Assembly: GCF_947623445.1 (NCBI RefSeq) | Contig: NC_135244.1 | Span: 6,634,001 to 6,698,000, forward strand | Origin: Clavelina lepadiformis | Lineage: Eukaryota > Chordata > Ascidiacea > Aplousobranchia > Clavelinidae | Reading direction: 5' to 3' | Length of the DNA: 64,000 bases | In this document: positions 24,301 through 37,795 of the stretch, one piece after another | Layout: each line of letters starts with the position of its first letter | Numbering within the stretch: the first letter of the stretch is position 1 | The notes under the pieces: model-generated | What the model was told of the DNA's origin: nothing | The model's input: only the letters and a program-made list of their open reading frames with translations | Databases searched by the model: none | Made by a program: the position numbers and the translations under genes

Positions 24301-27300
24301 ACGTTATTGCGTTGTTTAAATTTCAATTTATAACTAACCAAAGTTTAGCAAAAAAATATTTATAGCATTTTCATCAAAACCATTATGTATTAGTATGTGT
24401 TTCATTAAAATTATTAATACTAATCAAAAACCTAAGCATACCATTTTGAAATTTCCAAGGCTGTGAAGTTCACACTGCATCATGTCAAAGAAAATTGGGA
24501 TCGTTGCTTTCCTTAGATCAGGTTCTGGAATCAAAGTCATCTCTAGCATGGGACCAACCATGCCGGGGATAAACTTTATCTTGTGCGGACCTGAGAAAAA
24601 GAAATTTTACCGAATTGCAATCTCTTAAAGATAAAATACATAATTTTGGCAAGCATATTATTAATTATGACCATAATTTTTTAATTTACATAAATACAAA
24701 AATTTGATATTTTAAGACAACACTTTATGTTGCCAAGATCATAAATAAGTTGGTATTTTGTTAAGAGAATAAACTAGGAAAAACGATAATCAGTTGTACA
24801 GTGCACACAAATTACAAGTAGAATACTCACCGAGGTTAAACCACATCACCCGAATTTCATAACCCATCTCACAACGTAGATCTCCGTATCTGAACAAAAA
24901 TGTCAGTTTATTCTTGATTCATAATTTAATTTGTTCCAAGAAGATTACTAACTTCTTAATCATGCTCTGTCTCTTGTTATGGGAAAAATGTTCCATTTGT
25001 AAAGACTCCTGAGTGAGGAAGGCCACCCCCAAGTAGAAAAAGTTACTCCAAACCTATATATTGTATTTCAATGTATTTGTGTAACAAGCAGAAATAACTT
25101 ATCTAGAAGGTGTTCACTTATTCTAAAGGTGTTCAGAAACATGGACAAGCAGACAAACCTGATCCTGGAAAGATGCTTCATCCAGAAAATTTTTGTTAAG
25201 AGTTTTTGTGAAAAACTTTATAGATCGCATGAAAGTTCTGGAAAGCAACAGTCAATTTGTAGATAGATACAACTTCGGAAAAGCAGTAATTCAGCTAACA
25301 AATTTAGACCAATGCAATGAACTAAAACTGGCGATTTTAAAAAGCAACTTACGAATTCTGCAATGAAATCATTGTCATCCAGTCTTTGCGATAGACGTTG
25401 TTGCTTATAAGGTCTTGAAACATCGTGAAAATTTCCATAAGAAAATCCTTCAAATGAAATTTACATAATTGAGAAGTGCTTCAGCCTCAATCCTTTCGAT
25501 CATGAAATAAGTACACTTGGAAATATGTTTTATCGTAACAATTGCCCACTACGATTTATTTGACAAAAAAAAACCATACAAAATATTTTTCATCAAAAAT
25601 ATTAGATACTTCACTAAGTTTACAAATCAGCAGTAATAAAACTACTAGGCCGCCATTAATAAAAACACCATTAATAGGTGACCCCTCCTTTAATCTTATG
25701 AAAAAACTACATAATTTAGTAAAAACGAACTTCAACCTTGTTTTATTATACGCATATACTTGCGAATACTGCTGTAATAAATGTCGATTTTCTTTCTGTC
25801 TTCGGGTGAAAGTGGTTTACCAATTCACAATGCCCGTTTGAAACGAGCATTACTTACATTGGTAAGACATCACGCCATTTTGACACAGGAGTAACAAAGC
25901 ACACGCGATTGGAATAGGTCATGCGAATACATCAAATCTGTTTGTTATTTAGACGTTCTCTAGTTTATAAAACCTTGATGTCTGTATCGCAGCTGTATCT
26001 AACAGCTCTATTATTAAGACAAGACTTGAAGATTATTTTGTAGCCAAAATATCGATAATCTCATAGTTTTATTTTAGCGTTATCCGCTTTAAGCAGTGCC
26101 GCTTATTCAGTTTCTTTTTTATTTCTCTAATAGTGTATAAATTGTATTACCAAGTCACCTTCACTCTAATCTGAAGATGAACAATAGACGTATCCGAAAC
26201 AAGTCAGTTCTATGTATTGTTTGTAAATAAAATAACATTATGAAGATTCGTGTTGTCATTGTAGTAATTACAACAGTTTTGTATGCTAAATCAGTTTCCA
26301 GTTAAGACACGACCCAATTAATAATTGAGAAGACCTAATAACAAGAGCTCCACTTCATTAAAATATTTAACATACCATCAAGTCAAGCGTAGTCGGAAAA
26401 GATGACAAATATGAATCGTAATGGTATTCTTCCATCTGTCGGAGCATAGATATCATACAAGCAACATAATTGCCCTTAAAAAAATATTCGTTTGAACCCA
26501 GATTATCCTGTAGCTATTTTATAAAAGACATAGCGCAGATAAAAATTACACTTTGATCTTGAATGTCAAGATACTTTATATACGATAGTTTATTAAAAGT
26601 TGACATTCATAACTATTCCTTGTAATATCAATGACATCAACATTTGCCCAGAAGTTTCTGCCAAAAACTCACAGCAAGTTGGCTCCGTCTGTCCAACTTG
26701 ATCACGACTCTTATGACTGCCCTCAGCAAGACACTTGTGACCTCTTGGATATCGCCCTTTGTCTGCCCCTGTTAAAGAAATTCATTTTTATAAACATTAA
26801 AAACTGTTGGGAAATTTCATGTCAATAGAAAGAATGTCTGTTTGCACATGGCCTATATGTAAAATAAAAAAAGTCCAAACATTAAATTAAATCATAGTAA
26901 GTAATTAAGAGGCACTTTGTAAAATAAATATGTCAGAATTTTTTGTTTATTACATGCAAACTACATGCCTAGTACTAACCACATCTGATGATCGCAGAAG
27001 AGTTAAAATATCTGCGAGCAACTTTCCGCACATGTCTAGCTCATCATCCTTCTCCATGAGTTCTTTAAGGTGGAGAGTCATCATCTTCAGCAAGATGAGT
27101 CGGCAATCTACAAACAAATGCACTAAATTGATAAATAACAAACGTTTCAGATACGGATCATTTGCATACGACTATCATGCGAAGTCAAAATAAACAGCAC
27201 CAAAGGTCTGATGTCAAACGTGTAATTAATTTATGTACCTTTCAGTTTGAAAATATCACTGTGCACAATATCAAGCATGCATTGTAGTTTCTGAGTTTTC

Positions 27301-30300
27301 AATTTATCGGGCGGCACATTCTTGATTAGGTCTTGCAGAAGAAGACTACAAAACGAAAGATATTTATTGAGTCAGTTATTATATATACATTTACAGTACA
27401 TATATACATACAATATTACGTATACTGAATCATCAGTAAAACGACAATTCATATCACATAGCCACAGCCAGAATCTTTAAAACTTTTTAAATATGTTATA
27501 AAAATACTAGTTACTAATATTAGTGATAATAAAACAACACTGAATGCTAATTTTATCAACTGAATAATTAACTGCCCATAATTAAATTAAATCTTATTTA
27601 ATAAGAAAAAAAAAATGTTTTAATCGTGTTCTACTGCAACAAAGTTTGAGGAAAGTGCACAAAAGTATTGAAGCAAAACAGAAGGAAAACCTGCGATTCT
27701 GTGGCAACTCTCTTTCATCAACCACATTTTCTACCTTTGACATAAATTCACTCTGTTTGTTTGACTCTTTCAGTTTCTTGTTCTTTGAAGGTGTTCCCAG
27801 GCGTTGTAGTGATGATAGAACTTGCTTTCGCTTGGACGGAGTTCTTTTAATGATATTCTCCTTATTGCTAACTGACGGCAAATGTTTCCTTTCCATCTTG
27901 TTTATTTTAGTACTGTTCAACTACTAATTTCTACAACGAGTACTTAAAGACTGTTTAATGACTTTCGACCAATAACTGATTAATGAGTTACAAGTTGCCT
28001 GCAAAGAATTACTGAATAGAAATACTGTACTAGACCTAATAAAAAGAAATACTATTTTATATTTACATCACAACCATACAGTGCACAGTATATATAAGAT
28101 TTCAACTAAAAACGTAGCAAACTTCCTTGCACAGAATATACACAAACAACTGAATTGCTTTCTAAACTATCGCCAGTCAAGCATGCTACACGGCTCTGAA
28201 AAACAAACCATTTGATATCTAACAACACACTCAGCACATGACAGTCTAACCGCATGAGCCCAAGACATATTTAAATAGACCGCCACTCTGCGTTATTTTA
28301 AGATATCCAATAGCGTATGTGTTATAGACACAAGAGCAGTCAAGCAAATAGAGAGAAAAAGAGAAAGACAAATGGCTTTGAGGCACGAATGGGACTTCAT
28401 CAAACCACCCGAGCAAAGGTAATTTACATCAGACATCACCGAGCCATTATTTACATCAGACATCACAGATTCAACAAATTTGAGCCATTTAAAGGATAGA
28501 ATTTCACTTAAAAGCTTTTCCCATTTATAAAATGCCATTTAATTTTTTGTATAGATCACACAAATACAAGTGATTAATCAAAGCAACAATTACCTGAGTT
28601 CTTTAGGCTCAAAAACAGTGATTACATCCTTTATTACGGAAGTCACGTACTTCAATACTAGTGCCTGTATTAATATAATTTTGAATCAAAGGCTGAAAAC
28701 GAAATGTTCTCCGCATAGTCTTTATTTTATGCTATCCGTGTTTATGAATCGTAAACATTAAAATGCATGAAGTTTAAAGAAGTCTATCATCAAAACACAG
28801 CATATTTAGTATGATATAATATTTGAAACTGTGGTGCAATTTTTACCTGATGTACAATGCTTGACTCATCTGCAACTGTCATAACATTGTTGATTGCTTT
28901 GAAGACATTTCTAATACCTTGTTCAAAATGGACAAGTTCATCTCGTTCAATTCTTTGAAGAATAAAAGAAAATTTAAATATAAGCAACTTATATGTCCCA
29001 GCATATATTTAGGCGAAGGTACTAGTAATATGTAGTGATGTTTCAAATGAGCAGTCACGTAGGGAGACTTATAAATTTTAATCTTTTCGCAAAAGTTTAC
29101 AAACCAGTTAATATCAAGTATGGATAAGAAAATAAATTTGACATATCGCAGAACATATTATGTTGACATACTGTGGAACTCTCAGACCAACTCTAAAGCT
29201 TGATCTAAAATATGTCATTAACAAGTAAAACAGAAGATAATCTGGTAATTTTAAACATAACATGCCTCCACTGATTAATGACATTAAAATATTGTGAACT
29301 CACTGCTGTTGCTGCTGTTGTAAAAGGATTCTAGATCTAACAATGAACTTGAAAATGTATTCCAGTGCTTTGAGAGTTTTTGAAAGACGTTCACGGTATT
29401 CCATGTTATTCGCCTGATCTAGATACTTGATAAGGACCTTGGTCAGTTTTCTGCAAAAAATCATTAACACGTGCATTTACAGGTTTCCTAGAAAGTGCCC
29501 CCCTCCCCCACAAATAATTTTACACATTTCAAATTTTCATCTATGAGAAACTCTTTTTGACAAAAAATACTAGTGAGCTTTCCAAAATGAATCACAATAA
29601 AACAAAATAAGTATAATGATGAATAAATGCAATACCGTGATCATCACCTATTAAGAAAAGAGCTAAGCACTGAATGAATTGAGTTTTGAAATGTACAAAT
29701 TAAAAAAATCTGTTACAAAGGTGCTTTTAATATAAGTTTAATGTTCAACTTAACGCATTTATTCTATTATTAGCAATATCTTACTAATGCAATGAAGGTT
29801 AATTTCTTGACCATAATTCATTACTTACTCATGAGCAAGAGTAGCACTGTAATGCTCAAGGATGTAACTGTCGAGCACAGCATGGAAATGGTGGAACTTC
29901 TTGTCACCAATCAATGTTATTATGTAAATCTAAAAAACAGCAGAAATCATAATTTATATATAGTGCAGGAAAAACTAGGCCTTTTTCAGTACTATTCAAT
30001 AACACATCTATAAACTACTTTAAATATTCTACTATTACTGCAATATATCCAAACTGAAACACATAATCCGAAAAAATGCAATCACCAAAGCATCAAAGAC
30101 CATGGCATCATACTGGCCTTTGCCTGGATTCTCCATCATTATATTGAAGAGTGCATCCAACGTATCTTGCAAGAACTGCAAGCACATAATATCAAATTAA
30201 TTCAGTGTACTTTTATGAAATTTGAACAAAGTATGTCAGTGACACACTGCAAAGAAAAAATTGTTTAATTCCCCCTTTTGTGTGTTAATTGTTCGCTTAC

Positions 30301-33300
30301 CTTGACCACTTCTTCCCCATCAACCTTCATCAACGATTGAAGATTGTGTTTTAAATTGTTCGGTTGAACTTTCCACTTCAACAGACCAAGCAAATCAACT
30401 AAACATTTTCAACAGTTATAAACCAATACCAGTCCATATAATCTAGTCAGTTTAGCTACAAACAACTGGATAACAATTGCTTACCAGAAAATACGCATGA
30501 AAATAGCCAATAATTAATACAAATTTATCGAGTTAGTGATCAAACATTTACCATTTTGAGTGAGCTTAGTGGAACAAACCAGAGTTGAAATCTGATATTG
30601 ATCACGGCTTAGCGTAAATCCTTCAGCTCTAGGTATGGGAATTCTTGCAGCGCCCGGTGACATTCCAGCCTTGTTTTTTCCAGTGTTTTCCAACTCATCC
30701 CTGGTCGAGGGCAGAGATAGGTACTTTACCGTATCTAGTCGACGTGACTCAACCTGGAACCATGGGCAGTCAATATTGACTCACAGAAGTTGGCAAACAT
30801 TTATAATTTTAAAAGTTCAAACTTTTGTATGTTTTCAAAAAATATTCACATTTGTGTTCATAATATTCAAGTACAAATAGAAAATATACTGTATATATAT
30901 AGAAATGTATAATTATATATATTACTACAATACCACAACAAATAAGCAACAAAATCTATTTAAAACACTGGAAGCAGCATTTAGTATATGCTGGACTCTA
31001 TTATAAGCAGTTTTAAGGCATTTTTAATTGTTCGTAAGTGTTGATTAAATCAGTAAATAATTATGACTGCTACTTAGTGGAATTAAGAGACTAAAGGAAA
31101 CATACGTTTTAACATGTTGACTACCACCCGGTCAAAGAACAGTTGGCTTAGTACAATATGAATAAAATACTAAAATTGATTGAAGTACTTTGCTACAACA
31201 TTTTGGATACTTAAAAAGTTTTCAAATTCCAAACTTGTCTTGGACACTGAAAGGAGCCTTTTTTCTTTCCTAGGCACCAAAGATTGGTGGTGATTTGCAA
31301 GCAAAAATCCAAGTAAAATCGAAAAGAATGCCACGGAGTCAAAAGAACAAAACAAGGATATTTGAGGTTGGCAGTGGAAGCCAATCTTCTTTTCGTGAGA
31401 AGCCTCGTGGTTGGTAGTCAACGTGTTGTAGTAGCACCGTTGGTAAATTTCACAATACAAAGATATTAACATTCAAATACCTTGTACACAAGAAGGTGAT
31501 GAGTGCCATCATGCAAAGTGGTGCCTTCTTGTCTCATTAAACGAATAAATGACAGTCCAAAGATACGTTCCGTCTTATCCTTGCCTTCGAATGTAGATCG
31601 ATGACGAAAAGTGAAACGTAGATGGGCGTTGTAGAAGTCTTCAATAGGAATTTGCACCTACACGAAATTAAAAGCAAAGGTCAACCTTTTCACACAAAAA
31701 TATGGTTTAATAACACCATGGATGCCGAAGCAATATTAAGCTCACATTTATTTGCTTAAGCATTGTATACGATGCTTACCTTTACAACTTCCATCCACTT
31801 TGGAGTTTTGTTCTGATAGTAGATGTGTGATCTGTATTGATTTTCAGGGTCTTCTCCTGAGCCCATGCTGACCACAATCTGTGAATATTACAGGAGTCTA
31901 GAACGTCTTTCATATGATACAGTACAGTAGCACTGTCACATGCAATAGTGCATGATAGTCAGTTACTGCTACTTTGCTACCAAAAATATTTTCACTTACT
32001 GGTATTGTAACACCTTTATCATTGCACACACACATGGTAACTTCAACATTCTTTTGAGACGTTTTGCTCCCGCGCTCATATTCACCCTAAAAATTATTAC
32101 AATTATTGGTCAAATACTGACAACAAAGTAAAACCTACAATTTAATCGTTGTATACATAAACGGAATCAGATCAAACTAAAAGGAAAGTAAACTGATTAA
32201 TACATCACAAAAGTAGATTTCCCTATGACATTTCCTAGCAGGAATTACTAATTACGATAAATAATTACATACCTGCATGATTGTAACATAAAGATCATTA
32301 CGAACATCTCCCGGCATAATAATCTCTGGAAACCCCATCTTTCTCACAACCGCAGTTGTTCTATCCACCAAGTGTTGAAAGTCGTGGCGGATAATTTTCA
32401 TATCACCATTTAGCATTTTCAATGAAACCCACAAACCTTTGAAAAAATTAACATACCATTGAACATTTAAATTACAAATAAAGTGTTCAAACTGATCGAG
32501 TATAGAATATCTAATACAAAGCACTGTTAGCAGTTGCACATATATTTTAACCATATTATTTTAACCTTGTCCTTTATGATTGATATCACCCCTTGCTGCA
32601 ATCGCTCTTTGTATGACTTGTTGAAGGCTCTCATTCTCGCCTGACACTCTGCAATATTATCGAGAAAAATAACAAAAGTAGAAGACATGACGTGTATTTT
32701 ACACAAGAAGATGACAAGCACACGAACACTTCAGGATTTTGGTTCAAAAAGTTATACAAATGTCTTACTGTAAGAAGGGAATAAAATGTTGTTTGTCTTC
32801 ATCGCTTTCTTCTATTCCTTTAACAATTCCGGTAATGTCCATCACTGCTGCTCCAAATGCTCTTCGTAGACCAGCTGTCATCTTTTTACTTTCAGTTTCT
32901 TTTAGGTCCATTCTTCCTGTTTGTTTTAAATGTTTAGGATGAAACTAGTTAAAAATGAGCAAACAAATGAGTTAAAAATGAGCAAATCTTTATTCTGAAT
33001 GTTGTTTCGACTACAACCTTACCTATTCTAACAATTTTGCAGACCAGACAAATTCTTTCTCGGAGCAAGTCCTTGCTACCTAGATCCTAAAAAAGGTTGC
33101 TTTACACAAATCTCAAGCAGAGATAATCATTTCTGCCAGTATAAAGTCTGAAGAATCGTATTAGCTTTAGCTGAACAACATAAACTTACTGTGAATATCC
33201 CTCTTAGGTTGTTCAGCATCTCAATGTTTTTAGGAAGACCTTGACTACCCCATCGTACAAAGTAATTCTCGCTAAAAGAATGTTTCTTTTTAAAAAGTTC

Positions 33301-36300
33301 AAAGCAGAAAAATTTATACTTACACATGAGGTGATAAATATATTAAGCTATGAAAATAAGACTTTTGAGATCAACAGTTTACGTTTGGTAAGCCTAAAAT
33401 GTTAGATCATTATTGTTATCAAAGATCCTAACCTGATGAAGATGTTGTCTTTTGCATCATAGAGAGACATTAAAACATCAGCATCTTCTCCGATACGGCA
33501 AACAAAATTCTTGACATTGACATATAAACTAAAAAAATGCATCATTGCATATATATTGAGGCTAGTTTTTCAATCAGTTTCAATCAAAAATTGATAGATA
33601 CCCAACTCATAATTTCAGGAAGTTGAAAACTATAAATGTACAATTGTACACGATATTAACAGAGTTACAAAAGTAGGTATAAACACTTCATTAATTACAA
33701 AGCTGATAAATTTCAAACAACATCAGTACTTTCCAAAAATTGTTCACCTCTACCAAAGTGAAAAATTACTTCAACAACAAATCCCCTAAGATATGGATAG
33801 TATTAGTACTTACATTAGAGGAAGACTTACCAACATTTCGGTACCAGAGTTGCATAACACACACAAATACAAAAAATAGCCATTAAATCATACATAGAAA
33901 CAAGCGTAGGGAGCAAAAAAACACACTAATCTAAGTCACTTCAAAATGCTCCAAAAATGTAAAAATGACTGCGGATGTCAAATTCAAAAAGTGTTATTGC
34001 TTAAACAGTGACAACACTTAACAAACACATGTCCTTTCTTCTTAAGATGTACTCCCTACTTTGTCACATCTAGTATTGTGTAGTTTATTGCTTTGCCATG
34101 CTTATTGTTTGTTTTCAATAACTCAAAAATCTTACGTCTATCAACATTACAAACTCATTGTTATCATTATTTCCTGTTATTGTCATTGTGCACCCTGATG
34201 GTCTACAGTGGTAATTCATTTTATTTTTTTCCTCTATAATTTAACATACAACTATGTGTATATTTAAATGGTTCAATCAACTGTTTTAACTTATTTTTCA
34301 CAAATATTGTCTGAAACATGTCAGCTTTGCAATTTAAAAAATCCTTATACCTGTTTTTGTGGTGAATATTCTAACCACTTAGTATTTAAAAGGCAGCTTA
34401 ACCCTGCCAAAGTAAATTTAAATTTTAAACGTAAATATAAATCACTCATTTAAACTACAAGATGCTCCACCTATGAACATGGGACTTTTTCCCATCTTGT
34501 ATGGAATCAACATGAAGATCTTTGCCACTTTGGTTGTTTTCCTCCGCTCGTCTTCTGTCAACCTTTCTCGTTGCTTTTTTGTGCTACAAATAGAATTTCA
34601 CAATTTGCAACTAAATTACAATAAAAAATTATCTGGTATTCAACGTCTTTGAAAAAAATCCGCCCTTTTCCATATACATCCAGCTGGTTAATAACTATAG
34701 CGAAGGTATGAAATTACAATACTATAACTAAAAACATAAAGTACGTAGTTAATTATCATGCAATTACTAAGTTATAAGTTACCATCAATTCAAGTTAAAA
34801 TACAGTTGTATGTTTTACCATTTGAAAGACTTCCACCGCGCTCAATGATCGTACATCAGCTGGCTGGCAAGTCTCCTCATTACGAATGCTCAGGTCCAAG
34901 TTCAATAAGCTGTTGCCATAATCGACAAGATCAGCCACTTGGTAAGAAATGCGAGTCAGTTCATCAGCTGGCAGAGTTCCAGATACCACCCTCCGTCTCA
35001 TCTCAATTAATTCCCGCATTATCTTTCGAATATACTTGAAGGTTGCATATTCTTGGTTTTCCTAAAACAAACGATGTCGATGATAAAAGTGATTCGGTCT
35101 GGGTCAGTGGTTTTCAAAATGTGTGCTGTGGCACACAACGGTATCACGAGTGCTTTCCAAGTGTGGGGTGAAGCCAGTAAAGGTTTTTCTAATTATCTAG
35201 GTTCTTCAACATACGGCTATTTTGCGAAAAAGATAAGTACTGTAACTATGATACATGTCCAAGTATTCTTGGGTAGTCCTGGGTGTTCGAGAGTGACATC
35301 AGCTATATGTAATGCTGCAACTACTGTAACCTTTTTGGTGATATGATTGTTGTGTGACATTGTGACATCAGTGTAAATGTCTCCCTTAGAGTAAATAATG
35401 TTTTCGATTAAGTTACAATTTTTCTGTTTCTGCACACCAGTCTACATAGAATTGTGTTTACAAAAACTATACTATATTCTTTTGCATTAGAACCCTTGTG
35501 TTTGCTTTCTTTAAGAAGTATAGATATACAAAATGCGGCAAAATAACTTGGATTTAATCAGTGTGACACAAGCTAAAAACGTTTCAGTACCACTGTTCTT
35601 TCAAGGTGTTGAAAACCACATAAACCCGTTAATCAGTGCTCAATGTACCTATGCTATGGTAGCAATATATATTAATATCTCCTGCAAATGAAATATGTAT
35701 TGGTATTTTCTATTCTGGAAATATTATCAGTAAACAGAAGCATATTTTCAGAAGCCTCAGAGCAGTGGCATATAAAAATGAAACTCAGTTTATGTTGAAA
35801 CTCAAGCACTTAACAAATTATAGTAAGCCTTAAAAAGTAAAGGTTGTAGTAAAAATGAATACGGTAATCTGAAGGACAACAAAATCAAAACAGGTCCTTG
35901 CCGACTTTCTGGTAGTTATTGTTTAAGCGCTTACAGCAGTCAATAAATAACTACAATGTACTTAACGGTCACCAACATGAAATAATATTTTTGCAAATTG
36001 TAAAGTTATATGTAGTGTAATGATAGCCGTAAATACGCATCATTTAATAATAACCTTAAACATATTCTTCCATATGGTGCCCCATTCTCTTAAAACATGA
36101 GTTAGTTCTTGTACAATTGGCAGATCCGTGGGAATTATGCTTTCTGTTTTCCTATATAAACAAACAAAAACTATATGAATATGAGCAAGCGTGGAACAGT
36201 TGCATATTGCAATATTAACACAATATCTATGGCATGGTTTAAAAAAACTGTGTGACTTACCCCCTGCGTTCAACAATTGCCTCCTTCAGGTGTACATATG

Positions 36301-37228
36301 ATGCAGGAAATATGCCCTGAATGAATAACAACTTGCTACATTAAAGAAAGACCTATAGTGAATGATTTCAGCTACTTTAGGCTCAGATTGTAATACATAT
36401 TGGAAGTATTTGCGTATGAGCTTTCGACAAATCTATATACAATTGCATTTGACTTCGGCAACAGTAAATTAGCCTGTTATAATAATTTAATGATAGTCAA
36501 TACCAAGATGCAAATACTAACAGTGTTACTTAAACAATATAACATACTAATGAGATTGAAACACTCGATAAGGATGCACATTTAAAAGTAACTTAAACAT
36601 AGCAAACAAGAAAAACACATTAGCACCTTGGATACTAAATCTTAGCACATCTCACGAAAAGTTCTATTATTGAAAAGGTCATTTAAATGTAAATTTTCTA
36701 TCGTATAGATGGTTTTTATCAGTTCTCAAAAAAATTAATGCACTAACTTTAATAGATTTGTTCATGATGATAAAACCCCTGTACCAGCTGCCTGCATAAA
36801 CACAAAAGATAATAATTACTGTAGTAAGATTTAATGGTTCATTTGTATGATGAATTCATTATTTGTTTGAATTGTTTACCTTCATATTCTTCAATGATAT
36901 GAACTGCATCTCCCACTGAAAGATTGAGATGATGCTCTTCATTGGAATGATAGTTATAAACCGCTAAAATTGGAATAAAATATAAAAGTTTATCAAGAAT
37001 CTGATCTCCAGTATAAATATGAATAAAGGCATGACATGCGAGGATGACAGCGTTACATACGTGTTCACAAGGAATCAACAAGTCTGTTTCTAAACTGACC
37101 AAGTAAATATTTTACAACCTAGTGAAGTTTCTCACAAGTACTTCTAAACAGCGCTTGTGCAAATAAGTTTGAAACCTACCAACGCCATATTTGGCTTTTA
37201 TCGGTAATATCCATCCAGATCCTGGCAT
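18335..37228 (-). CDS. DOCK1/2/5-like: Dedicator of cytokinesis, DOCK-A subfamily (DOCK1/2/5 orthologue), Rac exchange factor
   Basis: I traced 49 coding exons in consistent phase from the ATG at 37,228 (M-P-G-S-G-W, then AKYGV) to TGA at 18,335, totalling 1,854 codons including the stop, within the size range of vertebrate DOCK1/2/5. Exons 1-4 encode the SH3 domain ([32 protein letters not shown]). The helical and ELMO-binding part follows (exons 5-7). DHR-1, the phosphoinositide-binding C2-like domain, lies around 31,481-32,436 ([29 protein letters not shown]). DHR-2, the Rac GEF domain, lies around 21,178-23,918 ([41 protein letters not shown]). The C-terminus (18,335-20,545) has proline motifs ([15 protein letters not shown]) for SH3 partners such as Crk. 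Function: with ELMO, activates Rac to drive actin remodelling. Larger introns lie at 18,434-19,813, 27,346-28,593, 33,529-34,470 and 35,062-36,054. Confidence 0.93.
18676..19674. mobile_element. hAT-type DNA transposon remnant with TAGGGCC ends and 8-bp target duplication
   Basis: The element is flanked by perfect 8-bp direct repeats CTGATTAG (18,668-18,675 and 19,675-19,682), the size expected for hAT. Terminal inverted repeats are short: TAGGGCC at the left end and GGGCCCTA at the right. Subterminal copies of TTTTGACTTTATT occur at both ends, two on the left and at least three on the right, all in the same orientation rather than inverted. Inside is a BED-finger frame on the minus strand. 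The element lies in the last intron of the DOCK gene. At 999 bp it is too short for a full transposase. Confidence 0.75.
18990..19199 (-). CDS. BED-type zinc finger fragment of a hAT transposase
   Basis: A 69-residue frame starting [11 protein letters not shown] and containing [17 protein letters not shown] followed by ESHRKNKRH, that is Cys-x2-Cys ... His-x4-His, the BED zinc finger signature that binds transposon ends. It resembles the N-terminal DNA-binding part of hAT transposases, as also kept in the domesticated human protein CGGBP1. The catalytic RNase-H-like part is absent. It could be a free-standing binding protein, but most simply it is the leftover 5' end of the transposase gene of the enclosing element. 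Confidence 0.6.
   Translation of the reverse strand: MPKQAKSSSAKVRQICRDFSDEFNATPGGDLRCNFCEVIVKCDKKYFVESHRKNKRHQAGLEQQQAFPV
27594..27920 (-). CDS. Unrecognised basic frame inside a DOCK intron
   Basis: A frame of up to 108 residues on the same strand as DOCK, between its exons at 28,594-28,664 and 27,239-27,345. From the internal Met ([16 protein letters not shown]) it is very rich in Lys, Arg and Ser and includes a KEN tripeptide. After ELPQNR the sequence reads AG then GTTTTC, a possible splice donor in phase 2. The next DOCK exon requires phase 2, so this could be an alternative first exon for an N-terminally shortened DOCK. Alternatively it is an open frame by chance or a small nested gene. 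No homology recognised. Confidence 0.25.
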   Translation of the reverse strand: MNSTKINKMERKHLPSVSNKENIIKRTPSKRKQVLSSLQRLGTPSKNKKLKESNKQSEFMSKVENVVDERELPQNRRFSFCFASILLCTFLKLCCSRTRLKHFFFLIK

Positions 37229-37795
37229 TGCTTTCTTTTCTGTAACTACGAGTTTTAACTGATTTTTTTCTTACATGTGCATGAAAACTGAAGTCAGCAT
37301 ACTTTACAAAAATTAGTTATGTCTTAATCTTATAATTATATAAAAAATCTAAAACAGCAATGAGTTAAAAAAAAACTGCAAAAAACAAATTTAAACAACA
37401 GGTGAGGTTTTGTGCATATTTTCATAGACGAGTTAAATATGGAAAACAATGTTCATAGTATTGATAATAATTTGCCATAATTTAACACATAACATGCACT
37501 GTTACCTGTCAATATTATAACTTCGACCAAACTATAATAATAAACAAAATTAATAGTTTTCTTATTAAACCAAAATTATCCACATTAACACAAGAATTGC
37601 AGGTGAATCAAATATCACAAACAATGAACATACAGAAACAAAACATTACAAATGAAAAAGACTAGCAACCAACAAAACAGTGATCCAAAAAATGAATTTG
37701 GATAAATTCATAAATAAACAAACTCTGGCCACATGAAACACTTTCAGAAAGTATTATGATAAATATTTACCAAAATGTTAAAATTGGCCGTAGTA

